Assembly (NCBI GenBank): GCA_016928775.1
Contig: JAFGKD010000085.1
Coordinates: 1 to 56,843, forward strand
Direction: 5' to 3'
Source of the DNA: Candidatus Zhuqueibacterota bacterium
GTDB lineage: Bacteria > Zhuqueibacterota > Zhuqueibacteria > Residuimicrobiales > Krinioviventaceae
Length of the DNA: 56,843 bases
The notes under the pieces are model-generated. The model did no database searches. It saw only the letters and a program-made list of their open reading frames with translations, and was not told the DNA's origin. The number at the start of each line of letters is the position of its first letter. The stretch's first letter is position 1. Below, piece by piece: positions 16,695 through 25,212 of this stretch. Position numbers and translations under genes: made by a program.

Positions 16695-17450
16695 GTGATC
16701 TCGGTTGTCAATTTAACAAAATCCTTCGACAAGAGACTCGCGGTCGATCATGTTGATCTGGAGGTCGCCAACGAGTTGTTCATCTTTTTAGGCCCGAATG
16801 GCGCCGGCAAAACGACCACCATAAAAATGATTACCGGCCTGCTACGACCGGATGAGGGTGAGGTCGTGCTTGGCGGTATCCATCTGCTGCAAAAGCCGGT
16901 CGAGGCAAAACGTCAATTCGGCTATGCCCCTGAACAGCCCAATCTTTATGAAAAGCTGACGGCGACTGAATTTATTGATTTTATCATGTCCGTTTATAAC
17001 ACGCCGTATGAGAGCGGTCGCGTGCGCATGCAACAGTTGTTTGAGATTTTCGAGATAGCTGATCGCGCCAATGACCTCATCGAAGATTTGTCGCATGGTA
17101 TGAAGAAAAAGGTCTCCCTGATTGCGGCGTTGATTCATCAACCCAAAATTCTGTTTCTCGATGAGCCGACGGTTGCACTTGATCCCAAGGCGGCGCGCAA
17201 TCTCAAGGATATTCTTTTTGGCCTGATCAAAAAAAACGTCACGGTGTTTATGACCACACATATTCTGCAAGTGGCTGAAACCATGTGCGATCGTATTGGC
17301 ATTATCAATAAAGGGAAACTGTGTGCGATCGGTTCTTTGGCAGAGCTGCGGCAACAACACGGCGAACATCTCTCGCTGGAAGATTTGTTTCTTAAATTGA
17401 CCGGTGAGCCCTACACCTCCAAAATAGACGAATTTTTGCGGACGTCCTGA
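16695..17450 (+). CDS. ABC transporter ATP-binding protein
   Basis: A 251-residue ABC-2-type ATPase. Walker A is GPNGAGKTT (33-41), the signature is LSHGM (132-136, the LSHGMKKK variant common in ABC-2 exporters), Walker B is KILFLDEP (151-158) and the H-loop His is at about 189 in MTTHI. It starts with GTG 18 nt after lepA and its TGA overlaps the ATG of the permease gene (TGATG), so the two are coupled and form one exporter. The substrate is unknown. Confidence 0.93.
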   Translation: MISVVNLTKSFDKRLAVDHVDLEVANELFIFLGPNGAGKTTTIKMITGLLRPDEGEVVLGGIHLLQKPVEAKRQFGYAPEQPNLYEKLTATEFIDFIMSVYNTPYESGRVRMQQLFEIFEIADRANDLIEDLSHGMKKKVSLIAALIHQPKILFLDEPTVALDPKAARNLKDILFGLIKKNVTVFMTTHILQVAETMCDRIGIINKGKLCAIGSLAELRQQHGEHLSLEDLFLKLTGEPYTSKIDEFLRTS

Positions 17451-19063
17451 TGCTCAAACTGTTGCTTGTAAATGTGTTTAAAACGCGATGTGCCTATTTT
17501 CGACATGGTCGGCTGTTCAAGAAAAAAAGAGCCCTGTTTACCCTTTTAGGCCTGGCGATCTTGCCAGTGCTCATCTTTGCCCAAACCAAAGATATGTTTG
17601 CCGTATGGCTGCGCTATCCCAATGCGGGTGAAGAATTTCTGCAACGTTTTGTCTCGACTTCTTTTCTCGGCGTCCTGATTTTTCTCGTTCTCACGGGATT
17701 GCCCAATGTGCTGCACCATTTTTTTCTGGCCCCGGACCTCGTGCTCCTCACCTCACTTCCGATTGGTAAAAAACAGATATATACACAAAAGCTCGTCGAA
17801 GCTGCGGCAAATAATCTGGGAATGTATGTGGCGTTCGGGTTGCCTTTACTTCTTTCAATGAGTTATGTTCTGCATGCTTCGCCGATTGTTTATGGTGTTA
17901 TTATCATCGCATCATTTCTGTTTATATTGATTCCCACCGGATTAGCTGCTGTTTGTGCGTTTTTGTTAGCCGGATTATTTTCAGTTAAAAAAATGCGGCG
18001 CTTTGCGACGCTGATTCTCGGATTCTTTATCATTTTTGGCTGGGCGGTTTTGCAGTTTGTGCGGCTCTCACGTCTCAATCCGCTGGCAGCCGAGTTTGAA
18101 CCGGAAGCACTGATGCAGTTTAGCAACAGCACCCTGATCGTCGATCGACTCCTGCTCCCCAGTGATTGGATCGTCACTGTCGTTCACGCAGCGTCGAATG
18201 GTCAGGTGATAGCCGCTATGCTCAATCTTGGTCTGTTAGCGCTGCTGTCGGCGCTTTTGATAGGGGTGACGATCAACTGGCGAGCCCGGCTGGCATCCAA
18301 AGAGATACGAATCGATGCCTCAACTCATAGAAAGGCTGTCGCTGGCCCGGCTTTTACTTTTTATCCTTTTCGATTGGCGCATGCACTTTTCAGCAAAGAT
18401 AACCGTCTGCTGTTTCGTGATCCGCGCTTTCTGCAGAGTACGTTGTTGCTGATGGTCATGTTTGTTCTTGCGCCATGGCTCACCCGGGTTGAAACCGGCA
18501 CACCTCAGGGAACTTTTGACCTTTTTCTTCCGTATGTTCCCGTAACTATTTTGTCATTAATTGCGGCGTCATTATTGGCGCGACAAGCCGTGCCGATCGA
18601 ACGACTCTCGTTTGTTTTTTTACTGCAGGCACCGTTGACCGCACGAGCCATTCTTTTGATGAAAACGCTGCGGATTGTCCTGATTCTGACGCCATTCGCA
18701 CTCATTTCCCTGCTGATTGCAGGTCTAAAAACGGATGCCTCGGCGGGCTTGTTATTCAGTTTGGCAACCGTGCATGTCCTGCTCATTCTTTGTGGCACCA
18801 TGCTTGGTCTGACGAGTGCGGTTTCGGCAACTCATTTTGACTGGATCGATCCGCGCTATATGATGAGTCCGTCAGGACATTTTATCGGCACATTCCTGAC
18901 GCTTTTGTGTGGCGGTCTTGGTATCGGACTTTTTTATGCCGGACTTGAGTTGGGACATCAAATCATTGCATTTGTACTATTTTTTATCTATGTTTCGGTC
19001 GTTTTTGGCCTGAGTCTGCATGTAGCGCAGGTTCGTTTGAGCAAACTGGAATGGACGTATTAA
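17450..19063 (+). CDS. ABC exporter permease, large ABC-2-like membrane protein
   Basis: A 537-residue membrane protein with about ten to twelve hydrophobic segments in two blocks separated by a soluble central region near residues 270-310. It begins LKLLLVNVFKTRCAYFR, and has FLVLTGLPNVLHHFFLAPDL followed by LLTSLPIGKKQIYTQKLVEA, an arrangement seen in large ABC-2-like permeases where the loop before LPI contacts the ATPase. I do not recognise a named subfamily. Translational overlap with the upstream ATPase gene marks them as partners; signal peptidase genes follow after 13 nt. Confidence 0.8.
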   Translation: MLKLLLVNVFKTRCAYFRHGRLFKKKRALFTLLGLAILPVLIFAQTKDMFAVWLRYPNAGEEFLQRFVSTSFLGVLIFLVLTGLPNVLHHFFLAPDLVLLTSLPIGKKQIYTQKLVEAAANNLGMYVAFGLPLLLSMSYVLHASPIVYGVIIIASFLFILIPTGLAAVCAFLLAGLFSVKKMRRFATLILGFFIIFGWAVLQFVRLSRLNPLAAEFEPEALMQFSNSTLIVDRLLLPSDWIVTVVHAASNGQVIAAMLNLGLLALLSALLIGVTINWRARLASKEIRIDASTHRKAVAGPAFTFYPFRLAHALFSKDNRLLFRDPRFLQSTLLLMVMFVLAPWLTRVETGTPQGTFDLFLPYVPVTILSLIAASLLARQAVPIERLSFVFLLQAPLTARAILLMKTLRIVLILTPFALISLLIAGLKTDASAGLLFSLATVHVLLILCGTMLGLTSAVSATHFDWIDPRYMMSPSGHFIGTFLTLLCGGLGIGLFYAGLELGHQIIAFVLFFIYVSVVFGLSLHVAQVRLSKLEWTY

Positions 19064-19076
19064 AATATGGAACATC

Positions 19077-19802
19077 ATGAGCAAGAAAAAGTCTAAAGCA
19101 CGCGAATTTATCGAGTCTATTGGTGTGGCGCTGATTGCCGCGTTAATCATCCGGGCGCTGGTTATTCAATCCTATCGAATTCCTACGGGATCAATGAAAG
19201 ATACACTGCTCATCGGTGACTTTCTCCTGGTGAACAAATTTATATATGGTATAAACACACCCAACAAGTTTTTTCTCAAATCTTTGCGGATACCGTCCAC
19301 TCGCTTGCCCGGATTCAAAGAGCCAAAGCGCGGCGATATTGTTGTTTTTCGTTTTCCGAATGATGTCACGGTCGATTATATCAAACGATGCGTTGCTCTG
19401 GCCGGTGATACCATTGTAATTCGAGACTCGCAGCTCTATATAAATGGTCAGCCAGAGGGGATGGAAGAATTTTTGGAAACCAGGTGGGATCGTGAAGAAA
19501 ACCGCAACCTGTCCTACTTTCGCATCACCAAAAAAGATGGGCAGCACTATATCATCCGCAAAGCCGCCGATCCGCGGCAACAAATGTCAAACTGGGGAGC
19601 CTATGTCGTACCGCCAAACCACATTTTTATGATGGGCGATAATCGCGACAACAGTTATGACAGCCGGATGTGGAAAGCGCTGCCGAACGAATATATTGTC
19701 GGACAGGCGCTGGTCATTTTTTTCTCATGGGACAAAATGGAGCCCCTGTTCAACCTGCATCGGAAAATTCGCTGGGAACGAATTTTTAGTGTGATCCGCT
19801 AA
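19077..19802 (+). CDS. lepB: Signal peptidase I, first tandem copy
   Basis: A 241-residue type I signal peptidase with a single N-terminal membrane helix (residues ~12-31). The catalytic Ser39 lies in RIPTGSMKDTL, the general-base Lys103 in DYIKRCVALAGD, and box E is GDNRDNSYDSR (187-197). It removes Sec/Tat signal peptides at the outer face of the inner membrane. An insertion between the Ser and Lys boxes (TPNKFFLKSLRIPS) is of the type seen in FCB-group enzymes. The second copy follows after 30 nt. Confidence 0.95.
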   Translation: MSKKKSKAREFIESIGVALIAALIIRALVIQSYRIPTGSMKDTLLIGDFLLVNKFIYGINTPNKFFLKSLRIPSTRLPGFKEPKRGDIVVFRFPNDVTVDYIKRCVALAGDTIVIRDSQLYINGQPEGMEEFLETRWDREENRNLSYFRITKKDGQHYIIRKAADPRQQMSNWGAYVVPPNHIFMMGDNRDNSYDSRMWKALPNEYIVGQALVIFFSWDKMEPLFNLHRKIRWERIFSVIR

Positions 19803-19832
19803 TCAGTTTGCCCAGGACAGGATCCTCATAGC

Positions 19833-20588
19833 ATGAGCGAACACACCGAGAGTAACAACCGTAAAAAACAAAGTGTGATCTCCGAATACGTGCAAGCGCT
19901 TTGTATCGCTATTTTTGCCGCGCTGTTGTTGCGTATTTTTGTTGTGCAAGCTTTTCGTATTCCAACCGGTTCGATGAAGGACACCCTGCTCATCGGGGAT
20001 TTCCTGCTCGTGAACAAATTTATTTATGGCGTTCGAACCCCTGATCGTATTCCGGGAACAACGATAAATATCCCGTATGGCCGTTTACCCGCTTTTCGCT
20101 CTCCCAGGCGCGGGGATGTCATTGTCTTCAAGTTTCCCAGCAATACGTCTGTGGATTATATCAAACGATGTGTCGGCTTGCCTGGAGATACTGTTTTGGT
20201 CCGACACAATAGCGTGTATGTGAATGGCGTCAGCGAGGGTGAGGAAAGGCTTTTACAAAAAAAATATGATCCGCAAGAAAACGCGACGTTTGGTTATTAT
20301 CAAATCACGACGCCCGACGATCGCACCTATATCATTCGAAAAAAAATCACCCGGCCATCAGCACTGCAGAATTATGGGCCGGTGGTGGTCCCACCCGAGC
20401 ACTTTTTTATGATGGGCGACAATCGCGATAACAGCTCGGATAGCCGTTTTTGGGGATTCCTGCCGAGCGACTACATTGTCGGTCGAGCCCTGATGATTTA
20501 TTTTTCATTTGATGCAGAAAAGTGGCAATCGCGCTGGCGAGTGTTTGAAGCCGTGCGATGGCAACGACTGTTTAACCTCATCCGCTGA
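19833..20588 (+). CDS. lepB: Signal peptidase I, second tandem copy
   Basis: A 251-residue paralogue of the preceding gene, complete in all catalytic boxes: Ser47 in RIPTGSMKDTL, Lys111 in DYIKRCVGLPGD, and GDNRDNSSDSR. The two copies share near-identical blocks (KDTLLIGDFLLVNKFIYG) but differ in the region after it (TPDRIPGTTINIPYGRLP versus the first copy), a substrate-facing part of the fold. This suggests duplication with partial specialisation. The hemW ATG starts 4 nt after the stop. Confidence 0.95.
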   Translation: MSEHTESNNRKKQSVISEYVQALCIAIFAALLLRIFVVQAFRIPTGSMKDTLLIGDFLLVNKFIYGVRTPDRIPGTTINIPYGRLPAFRSPRRGDVIVFKFPSNTSVDYIKRCVGLPGDTVLVRHNSVYVNGVSEGEERLLQKKYDPQENATFGYYQITTPDDRTYIIRKKITRPSALQNYGPVVVPPEHFFMMGDNRDNSSDSRFWGFLPSDYIVGRALMIYFSFDAEKWQSRWRVFEAVRWQRLFNLIR

Positions 20589-20591
20589 TTC

Positions 20592-21812
20592 ATGGCCGCC
20601 GGTCTTTACATCCATATTCCCTTTTGCCGTTCCAGGTGTATCTATTGCGATTTTTATTCGACGACTCGTCTGGCTCGTATCGAGCCGTTCCTGGCCGCGC
20701 TGCATCGGGAGATTGGGCTTTCAAACGATTCGTTCTGGCACAACCAGCATTTTGCCACGCTTTATCTTGGTGGAGGTACGCCGTCGCTTTTATCGCCCGA
20801 GCATATATCAACGCTTTTATCTGTTCTTTTTGATACGTTCACCTTTGATAGCAATGTCGAAATTTCCATGGAAGCGAATCCCGGTGCTTTATTCATGCAG
20901 AATGTGCCGGGTTATAAAAAAGCCGGCGTGAATCGTTTGACCATTGGTGTTCAGTCCTTTGAGGATAACGAGTTGAAATTCCTACAGCGAATTCATTCAT
21001 CCGCAGACGCATTGGCGGCGCTGCGGGCGGCTCGCCGAGCCGCCTTTGATAGCCTTGGTATGGATCTCATTTTCGGGATTCCCGGGCAATCTTTAGCCTC
21101 CTGGCAGCACACGCTGGCGACGGCGGTCCGGGAGCGCCCCGAACATATCTCGTTATACGGTCTCACCTATGAGCAGAGCACACCGCTATGGTCCCGGTAC
21201 GAGAGGGGCGAGGTGTCCAAATGCGAGGAAGAATTGGAGCGAGAGATGTTCCTGGCCGGCATCGGCCTATTGAAGGAGGCGGGTTATGAACACTATGAGA
21301 TTTCAAATTTCGCTCTGCCAGGTTTCAGGTCAAAACATAATCAGAAATATTGGGATTCGAGTCCATTTCTGGGTCTGGGGCCGTCCGCGCATTCGTTTGA
21401 CGGGGTAAAAAGGTGGTGGAATGTTGATGATTTGACGGTTTACACCAAAATCTTGTTCGACGGCGAACGGCCCATAGAGGATGAGGAAGATCTCGGTCTT
21501 TTGGAACGGATTGAAGAATTGGTATTATTGGGATTGCGTCGAAAGGAGGGGATGTCGCTTGTTGAATGGGAAGAGCTGACCGGTGTGGTGGCGGCACAAT
21601 TTATCGATCTGCTGCAGCACCGTTTTGGCGCTGTTGATCGTGGAGAAGGATTTTTTTTCTCGCCTGCCGCTAACGTGCTAACGCACTATAAAAATCGGCT
21701 ATGCTTGACACAACAGGGGCTTTTGCTGTATAATACTATTTGTGAAAATATCTTCAGTCTTGTAAATAAAGAACTTGTAAACGATTGGCGTGACAGGAAA
21801 AACAAATTTTAA
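20592..21812 (+). CDS. hemW: HemW-type radical SAM protein (coproporphyrinogen oxidase-like, heme chaperone)
   Basis: 406 residues. The radical SAM cluster is in HIPFCRSRCIYCDF (Cys12, Cys16, Cys19), followed by LYLGGGTPSLL, SMEANPG, GVNRLTIGVQSF and DLIFGIPGQSLASW. HemW relatives bind heme and deliver it to respiratory enzymes; true HemN enzymes are longer at the N-terminus. The C-terminal domain (ELVLLGLRRKEGMSL) is HemW-like. It ends the lepA-lepB-hemW run; a strong promoter begins 3 nt after its stop, with no terminator between. Confidence 0.93.
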   Translation: MAAGLYIHIPFCRSRCIYCDFYSTTRLARIEPFLAALHREIGLSNDSFWHNQHFATLYLGGGTPSLLSPEHISTLLSVLFDTFTFDSNVEISMEANPGALFMQNVPGYKKAGVNRLTIGVQSFEDNELKFLQRIHSSADALAALRAARRAAFDSLGMDLIFGIPGQSLASWQHTLATAVRERPEHISLYGLTYEQSTPLWSRYERGEVSKCEEELEREMFLAGIGLLKEAGYEHYEISNFALPGFRSKHNQKYWDSSPFLGLGPSAHSFDGVKRWWNVDDLTVYTKILFDGERPIEDEEDLGLLERIEELVLLGLRRKEGMSLVEWEELTGVVAAQFIDLLQHRFGAVDRGEGFFFSPAANVLTHYKNRLCLTQQGLLLYNTICENIFSLVNKELVNDWRDRKNKF

Positions 21813-21814
21813 TC

Positions 21815-21843
21815 TTGACATTCGCAGCCGAAAAAATTATATT
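21815..21843 (+). promoter_or_regulatory. Strong sigma70-type promoter of the TonB-receptor operon
   Basis: A perfect TTGACA (21815-21820), 17-nt spacer, then TATATT (21838-21843). Transcription would start near 21850, leaving a leader of about 297 nt before the receptor ATG at 22147. Confidence 0.7.
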
Positions 21844-22052
21844 AAACGGAAGCAGATTTAAAGTTCGGCAAACATATATACCACAAGAACTTACATCTAA
21901 AAGTGCGAAAACGGTGAATCCAATCCACCTAAATATTTTTAGACGTGCTAAAACAAAGTCAACCCGCAGCATATTTATTTTTTTAAATTATAAAAAAAAA
22001 TTGCATATCATTTCTTAATTTCGTGGTAAAGAGAGAAGAGAGAGGAGGTGAT

Positions 22053-22136
22053 TTGAGTCGACTGTTGCAAACGTACGATGAAATATCGATTGCGAAGCAA
22101 ACAAATCAACAATTGACCCTCATTAGACTAATTTAG
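22053..22136 (+). CDS. Candidate 27-codon leader ORF upstream of the TonB receptor
   Basis: A TTG at 22053 follows AGGAGGTGAT, the best Shine-Dalgarno match in the window, with 4 nt between AGGAGG and TTG. The frame reads 27 codons (starting MSRLLQTYDEIS) to a TAG at 22134-22136. That TAG is fused to the receptor SD in TTTAGGAGG (22132-22140), so a ribosome ending here would sit on the receptor start region. The peptide matches no family I know. It may be a leader or coupling ORF, or chance. Confidence 0.3.
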   Translation: MSRLLQTYDEISIAKQTNQQLTLIRLI

Positions 22137-22146
22137 GAGGAAAAGC

Positions 22147-25113
22147 ATGTTGAAGAGAGTTTTAGTCCTGAGTTTGGTCCTGATGATTCCCGCTTGTGTA
22201 TTCGCAGCCACAACCGGAAAAATCATTGGGCAAGTCACTGATAAAGCGACCGGTGAGGCATTGCCGGGTGCCAACGTGATTGTCGAAGGGACATCACGTG
22301 GTGCCGCGACCAATGTCGACGGTGGTTTTATCATTCTCAATGTTCCCCCGGGAATTTACACGGTCACCTCAACATTCATTGGTTATGAAACGGTGAAAAT
22401 CGGAAATATCCGCGTGTCTGTTGACTTGACGACCGAGGTGAATTTCCAGCTTCCCACAGAAGCGATTGAAGTGGAGTCCATTTCAATTACAGCCGAGCGT
22501 CCCCTGGTCAACAAAAATGCAACCAACGAGACGCACATTATGACTGCCGACGACATTGAAAATATGCCGATTCGTTCATACGCCGGCGTTGTGTCCACGG
22601 CATCCGGTGTGGTCGCTGCGCGTGCGCAGATGTACGTCCGCGGTGGTCGAGCCGATGAAATGGCCTACTATGTTGATGGTGTCTACACCAACGACCTTCG
22701 AACCGGTCAGCGTGTCGGTGATGTACCGGTAAACTCGCTTGAGCAGATCAACTATCAAGCCGGTGGTTTTAACGCCGAATACGGCTTTGCCAATTCAGGT
22801 GTGGTCATCGCTTCATCAAAATCGGGTGGCAGCAATTTTAACCTGACCGGCGAGGTCATTACCGATGAATTTTTAAGCCGCAAAAATCAAAGTTTGGGCA
22901 CCTATTCGTATGGATACAACGTGTACAATATGAGCCTGAGCGGCCCTGTCGTTTCAAATAAAGTAAAGTTTTTTGTATCCGGAGAAAAATCGTACTTGGC
23001 CGATCGCCGTCCGTCTGCCGGTGAGCATCCTGTTCTTGATGGTGATTTCACCTCGGAAGAAATCCTGTACCGCACGCAGGATATGGATAGCCTCGGCATT
23101 CCGCTCGATCAACGGCTATTGCCAGTACGCATGCAAGGCGGTATCGTCCCGAATAACTATCTCGACCGATGGGCCGTCAATGGCAACCTGCTCTTTGATT
23201 TGAATCCGGTGCGATTCAAGCTTGGCGGTAACGCGACTTTTGATAAACAACAGATTTATAGCAACGCTTTTTCCCTGGTCAATTATGATCATAATCAATT
23301 GCAGGAGAATTACAACTATTCGGGATATGGCAAAATTACCCACACCCTGGGCGCAAGAACCTTTTATGAAGGTACTCTCTACTACTCAGAATTCAAGCAG
23401 GAGTGGGGTGATCCCATTTTCTGGCGTAATATGATGGACTATGGCGATAAAGATGATGTCAACAATAATGGCAAATTTACGCCTGAACTGCCCGGCGCGA
23501 GCGTTGTTGGCTATGCTGTGCCTCGATTGGGACAGGGCATTTTCACGCCGCCGGTAACCTTTACCCAATATCATTTAAACAGAGCCTCGGTACTTGGGGC
23601 CAAGTTCGATTTCACACATCAACAGAACAATCATGAAATCAGAACCGGTTTTGAGTATCGGTACAATACACTCCGACGCTATGCCCTCATTCGACCCTGG
23701 GCCCTGGCATCGACAATTGAAAATGAGCCAAATATTGACCGGACTCTATTGTATCGGACGGGCTATACGGAATCCTTTGGCTATCCCGCCTATTTCGCAG
23801 GCGATAATGTTGATCCGTCGCAGACGTCCGACGAAGGATTGGATGATGCCCAACACCCGATGCTCGGTGCATTTTATATTCAGGATAAAATCGAATTGGC
23901 AGACCTGGTGCTGAACCTTGGTTTGCGATTTGACTATGTCAATGCAAATGATCAACGACTCGTCGATCCATACAATGTCAAGATTACCAATGGTCTCATT
24001 GATCAGTCGACCCTGGAAGATACCGAGGCACATATGTCTGTCAGTCCCCGACTTGGTCTCTCTTTTCCGGTGACGGACAAAACGGTATTTCATGCCCAGT
24101 TTGGCAAGTTCACCCAGCAGCCGGAACTCCGCTATCTCTACACCGGCTGGAACTATCTGGCGGCTCAGCTCTCCCAGGGTAACCAGGTGGAAGTGGGTAA
24201 TCCGGATCTTCGACCAGTCACTACAACAGCGTATGAAATCGGTATTGGCCAGCAACTTGGTATCAACTCATCCATCAGCTTGACAGCGTATTATAAAGAG
24301 ATCGCTGATCTCATCGTGTTGAAAAACCGCGTCAACGCCAAACCAATCACCTACGCCCAATACCAAAATGGTGACTATGGTACGATCAAAGGACTGTCAT
24401 TTACCTATCGTTTGCGACGCACCAAAGGTTTGACGGCCAATCTCAATTATACCTTGCAGTACGCTTCCGGCACCGGCTCAACGTCCAATTCCAATTTTTA
24501 CGTGACATGGATTGGTCAGGAATATTATCCCACTTTTGTCGCGCCATTGGCATTTGACCAACGCCACACCGCTTCCATAAATCTGGATTATCGGTTTGGC
24601 GGCGATGCGAGTCCGGTTTTCCGTGATATGGGGATAAATCTTTTGGCATCGCTGGGTAGTGGATTCCCCTACACACCAAAACGTGTTGCGGATACCATCT
24701 GGGGTGCCCGATTCTCGACAGCATTCCCGGTCGCCGCGACAAACTCTTCTTATTCAAACTGGACGCACAGGATTGACCTGAGATGGGATAAATCCTTCAC
24801 GATTGCAAGCCAGAAACTAAATGTATATCTCTGGGTGATCAATTTATTAGGCAGCAAGATGCCGTTCAATCAGGCCAACACTCGTAACTCGATTGATATG
24901 AACTATGGCGGTGAATATGCCGCTGGCATCTATGAAGCAACCGGTCGGCCGGATGAAAATGGCTGGCTGGCAACCGAGAATGGTAAAAGCTGGGTTGAAA
25001 CCAGCGGTGGCGCCAACGCCGAAGCGATGTACAGGGCCGGTATCAACAGCCCGAATAACTGGGAAGAACCACGCCAGATTCGTCTCGGTGTGCGGTTCGA
25101 GATTGCTCCATAA
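22147..25113 (+). CDS. TonB-dependent outer-membrane receptor with carboxypeptidase-like N-terminal domain
   Basis: 988 residues. The signal peptide is LKRVLVLSLVLMIPACVFAA. Residues ~25-105 form a carboxypeptidase-regulatory-like domain (GKIIGQVTDKATGEALPGAN, VDGGFIILNVPPGIYTV). Residues ~115-235 form the plug (MYVRGGRADEMAYYVDGVY, QINYQAGGFNAEYGFANSG). The rest is a 22-strand barrel with alternating aromatic residues, ending RLGVRFEIAP. SusC/CirA-like receptors of this build import substrates with TonB energy; the ligand is unknown. It heads an operon with a 1003-residue exported protein, PorV/PorQ-like barrel and possibly the GWxTD gene. SD is AGGAGG before the ATG. Confidence 0.93.
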   Translation: MLKRVLVLSLVLMIPACVFAATTGKIIGQVTDKATGEALPGANVIVEGTSRGAATNVDGGFIILNVPPGIYTVTSTFIGYETVKIGNIRVSVDLTTEVNFQLPTEAIEVESISITAERPLVNKNATNETHIMTADDIENMPIRSYAGVVSTASGVVAARAQMYVRGGRADEMAYYVDGVYTNDLRTGQRVGDVPVNSLEQINYQAGGFNAEYGFANSGVVIASSKSGGSNFNLTGEVITDEFLSRKNQSLGTYSYGYNVYNMSLSGPVVSNKVKFFVSGEKSYLADRRPSAGEHPVLDGDFTSEEILYRTQDMDSLGIPLDQRLLPVRMQGGIVPNNYLDRWAVNGNLLFDLNPVRFKLGGNATFDKQQIYSNAFSLVNYDHNQLQENYNYSGYGKITHTLGARTFYEGTLYYSEFKQEWGDPIFWRNMMDYGDKDDVNNNGKFTPELPGASVVGYAVPRLGQGIFTPPVTFTQYHLNRASVLGAKFDFTHQQNNHEIRTGFEYRYNTLRRYALIRPWALASTIENEPNIDRTLLYRTGYTESFGYPAYFAGDNVDPSQTSDEGLDDAQHPMLGAFYIQDKIELADLVLNLGLRFDYVNANDQRLVDPYNVKITNGLIDQSTLEDTEAHMSVSPRLGLSFPVTDKTVFHAQFGKFTQQPELRYLYTGWNYLAAQLSQGNQVEVGNPDLRPVTTTAYEIGIGQQLGINSSISLTAYYKEIADLIVLKNRVNAKPITYAQYQNGDYGTIKGLSFTYRLRRTKGLTANLNYTLQYASGTGSTSNSNFYVTWIGQEYYPTFVAPLAFDQRHTASINLDYRFGGDASPVFRDMGINLLASLGSGFPYTPKRVADTIWGARFSTAFPVAATNSSYSNWTHRIDLRWDKSFTIASQKLNVYLWVINLLGSKMPFNQANTRNSIDMNYGGEYAAGIYEATGRPDENGWLATENGKSWVETSGGANAEAMYRAGINSPNNWEEPRQIRLGVRFEIAP

Positions 25114-25126
25114 CCAAAATGCCTGA

Positions 25127-25155
25127 AGCGAGATGAGCGCTTTGCTCATCCCGCT
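25127..25155 (+). other. Intercistronic hairpin after the TonB receptor gene
   Basis: AGCGAGATGAGC (25127-25138) and GCTCATCCCGCT (25144-25155) form a 12-bp stem with one mismatch and a GCTTT loop. No T-run follows, so it is more likely an mRNA-stabilising or processing stem than a terminator. Confidence 0.45.
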
Positions 25156-25212
25156 TGCGGAGATGAACAATTTTGAAAATTATCCCGGTTACTCACTTAA
25201 GGAGATTAAACT

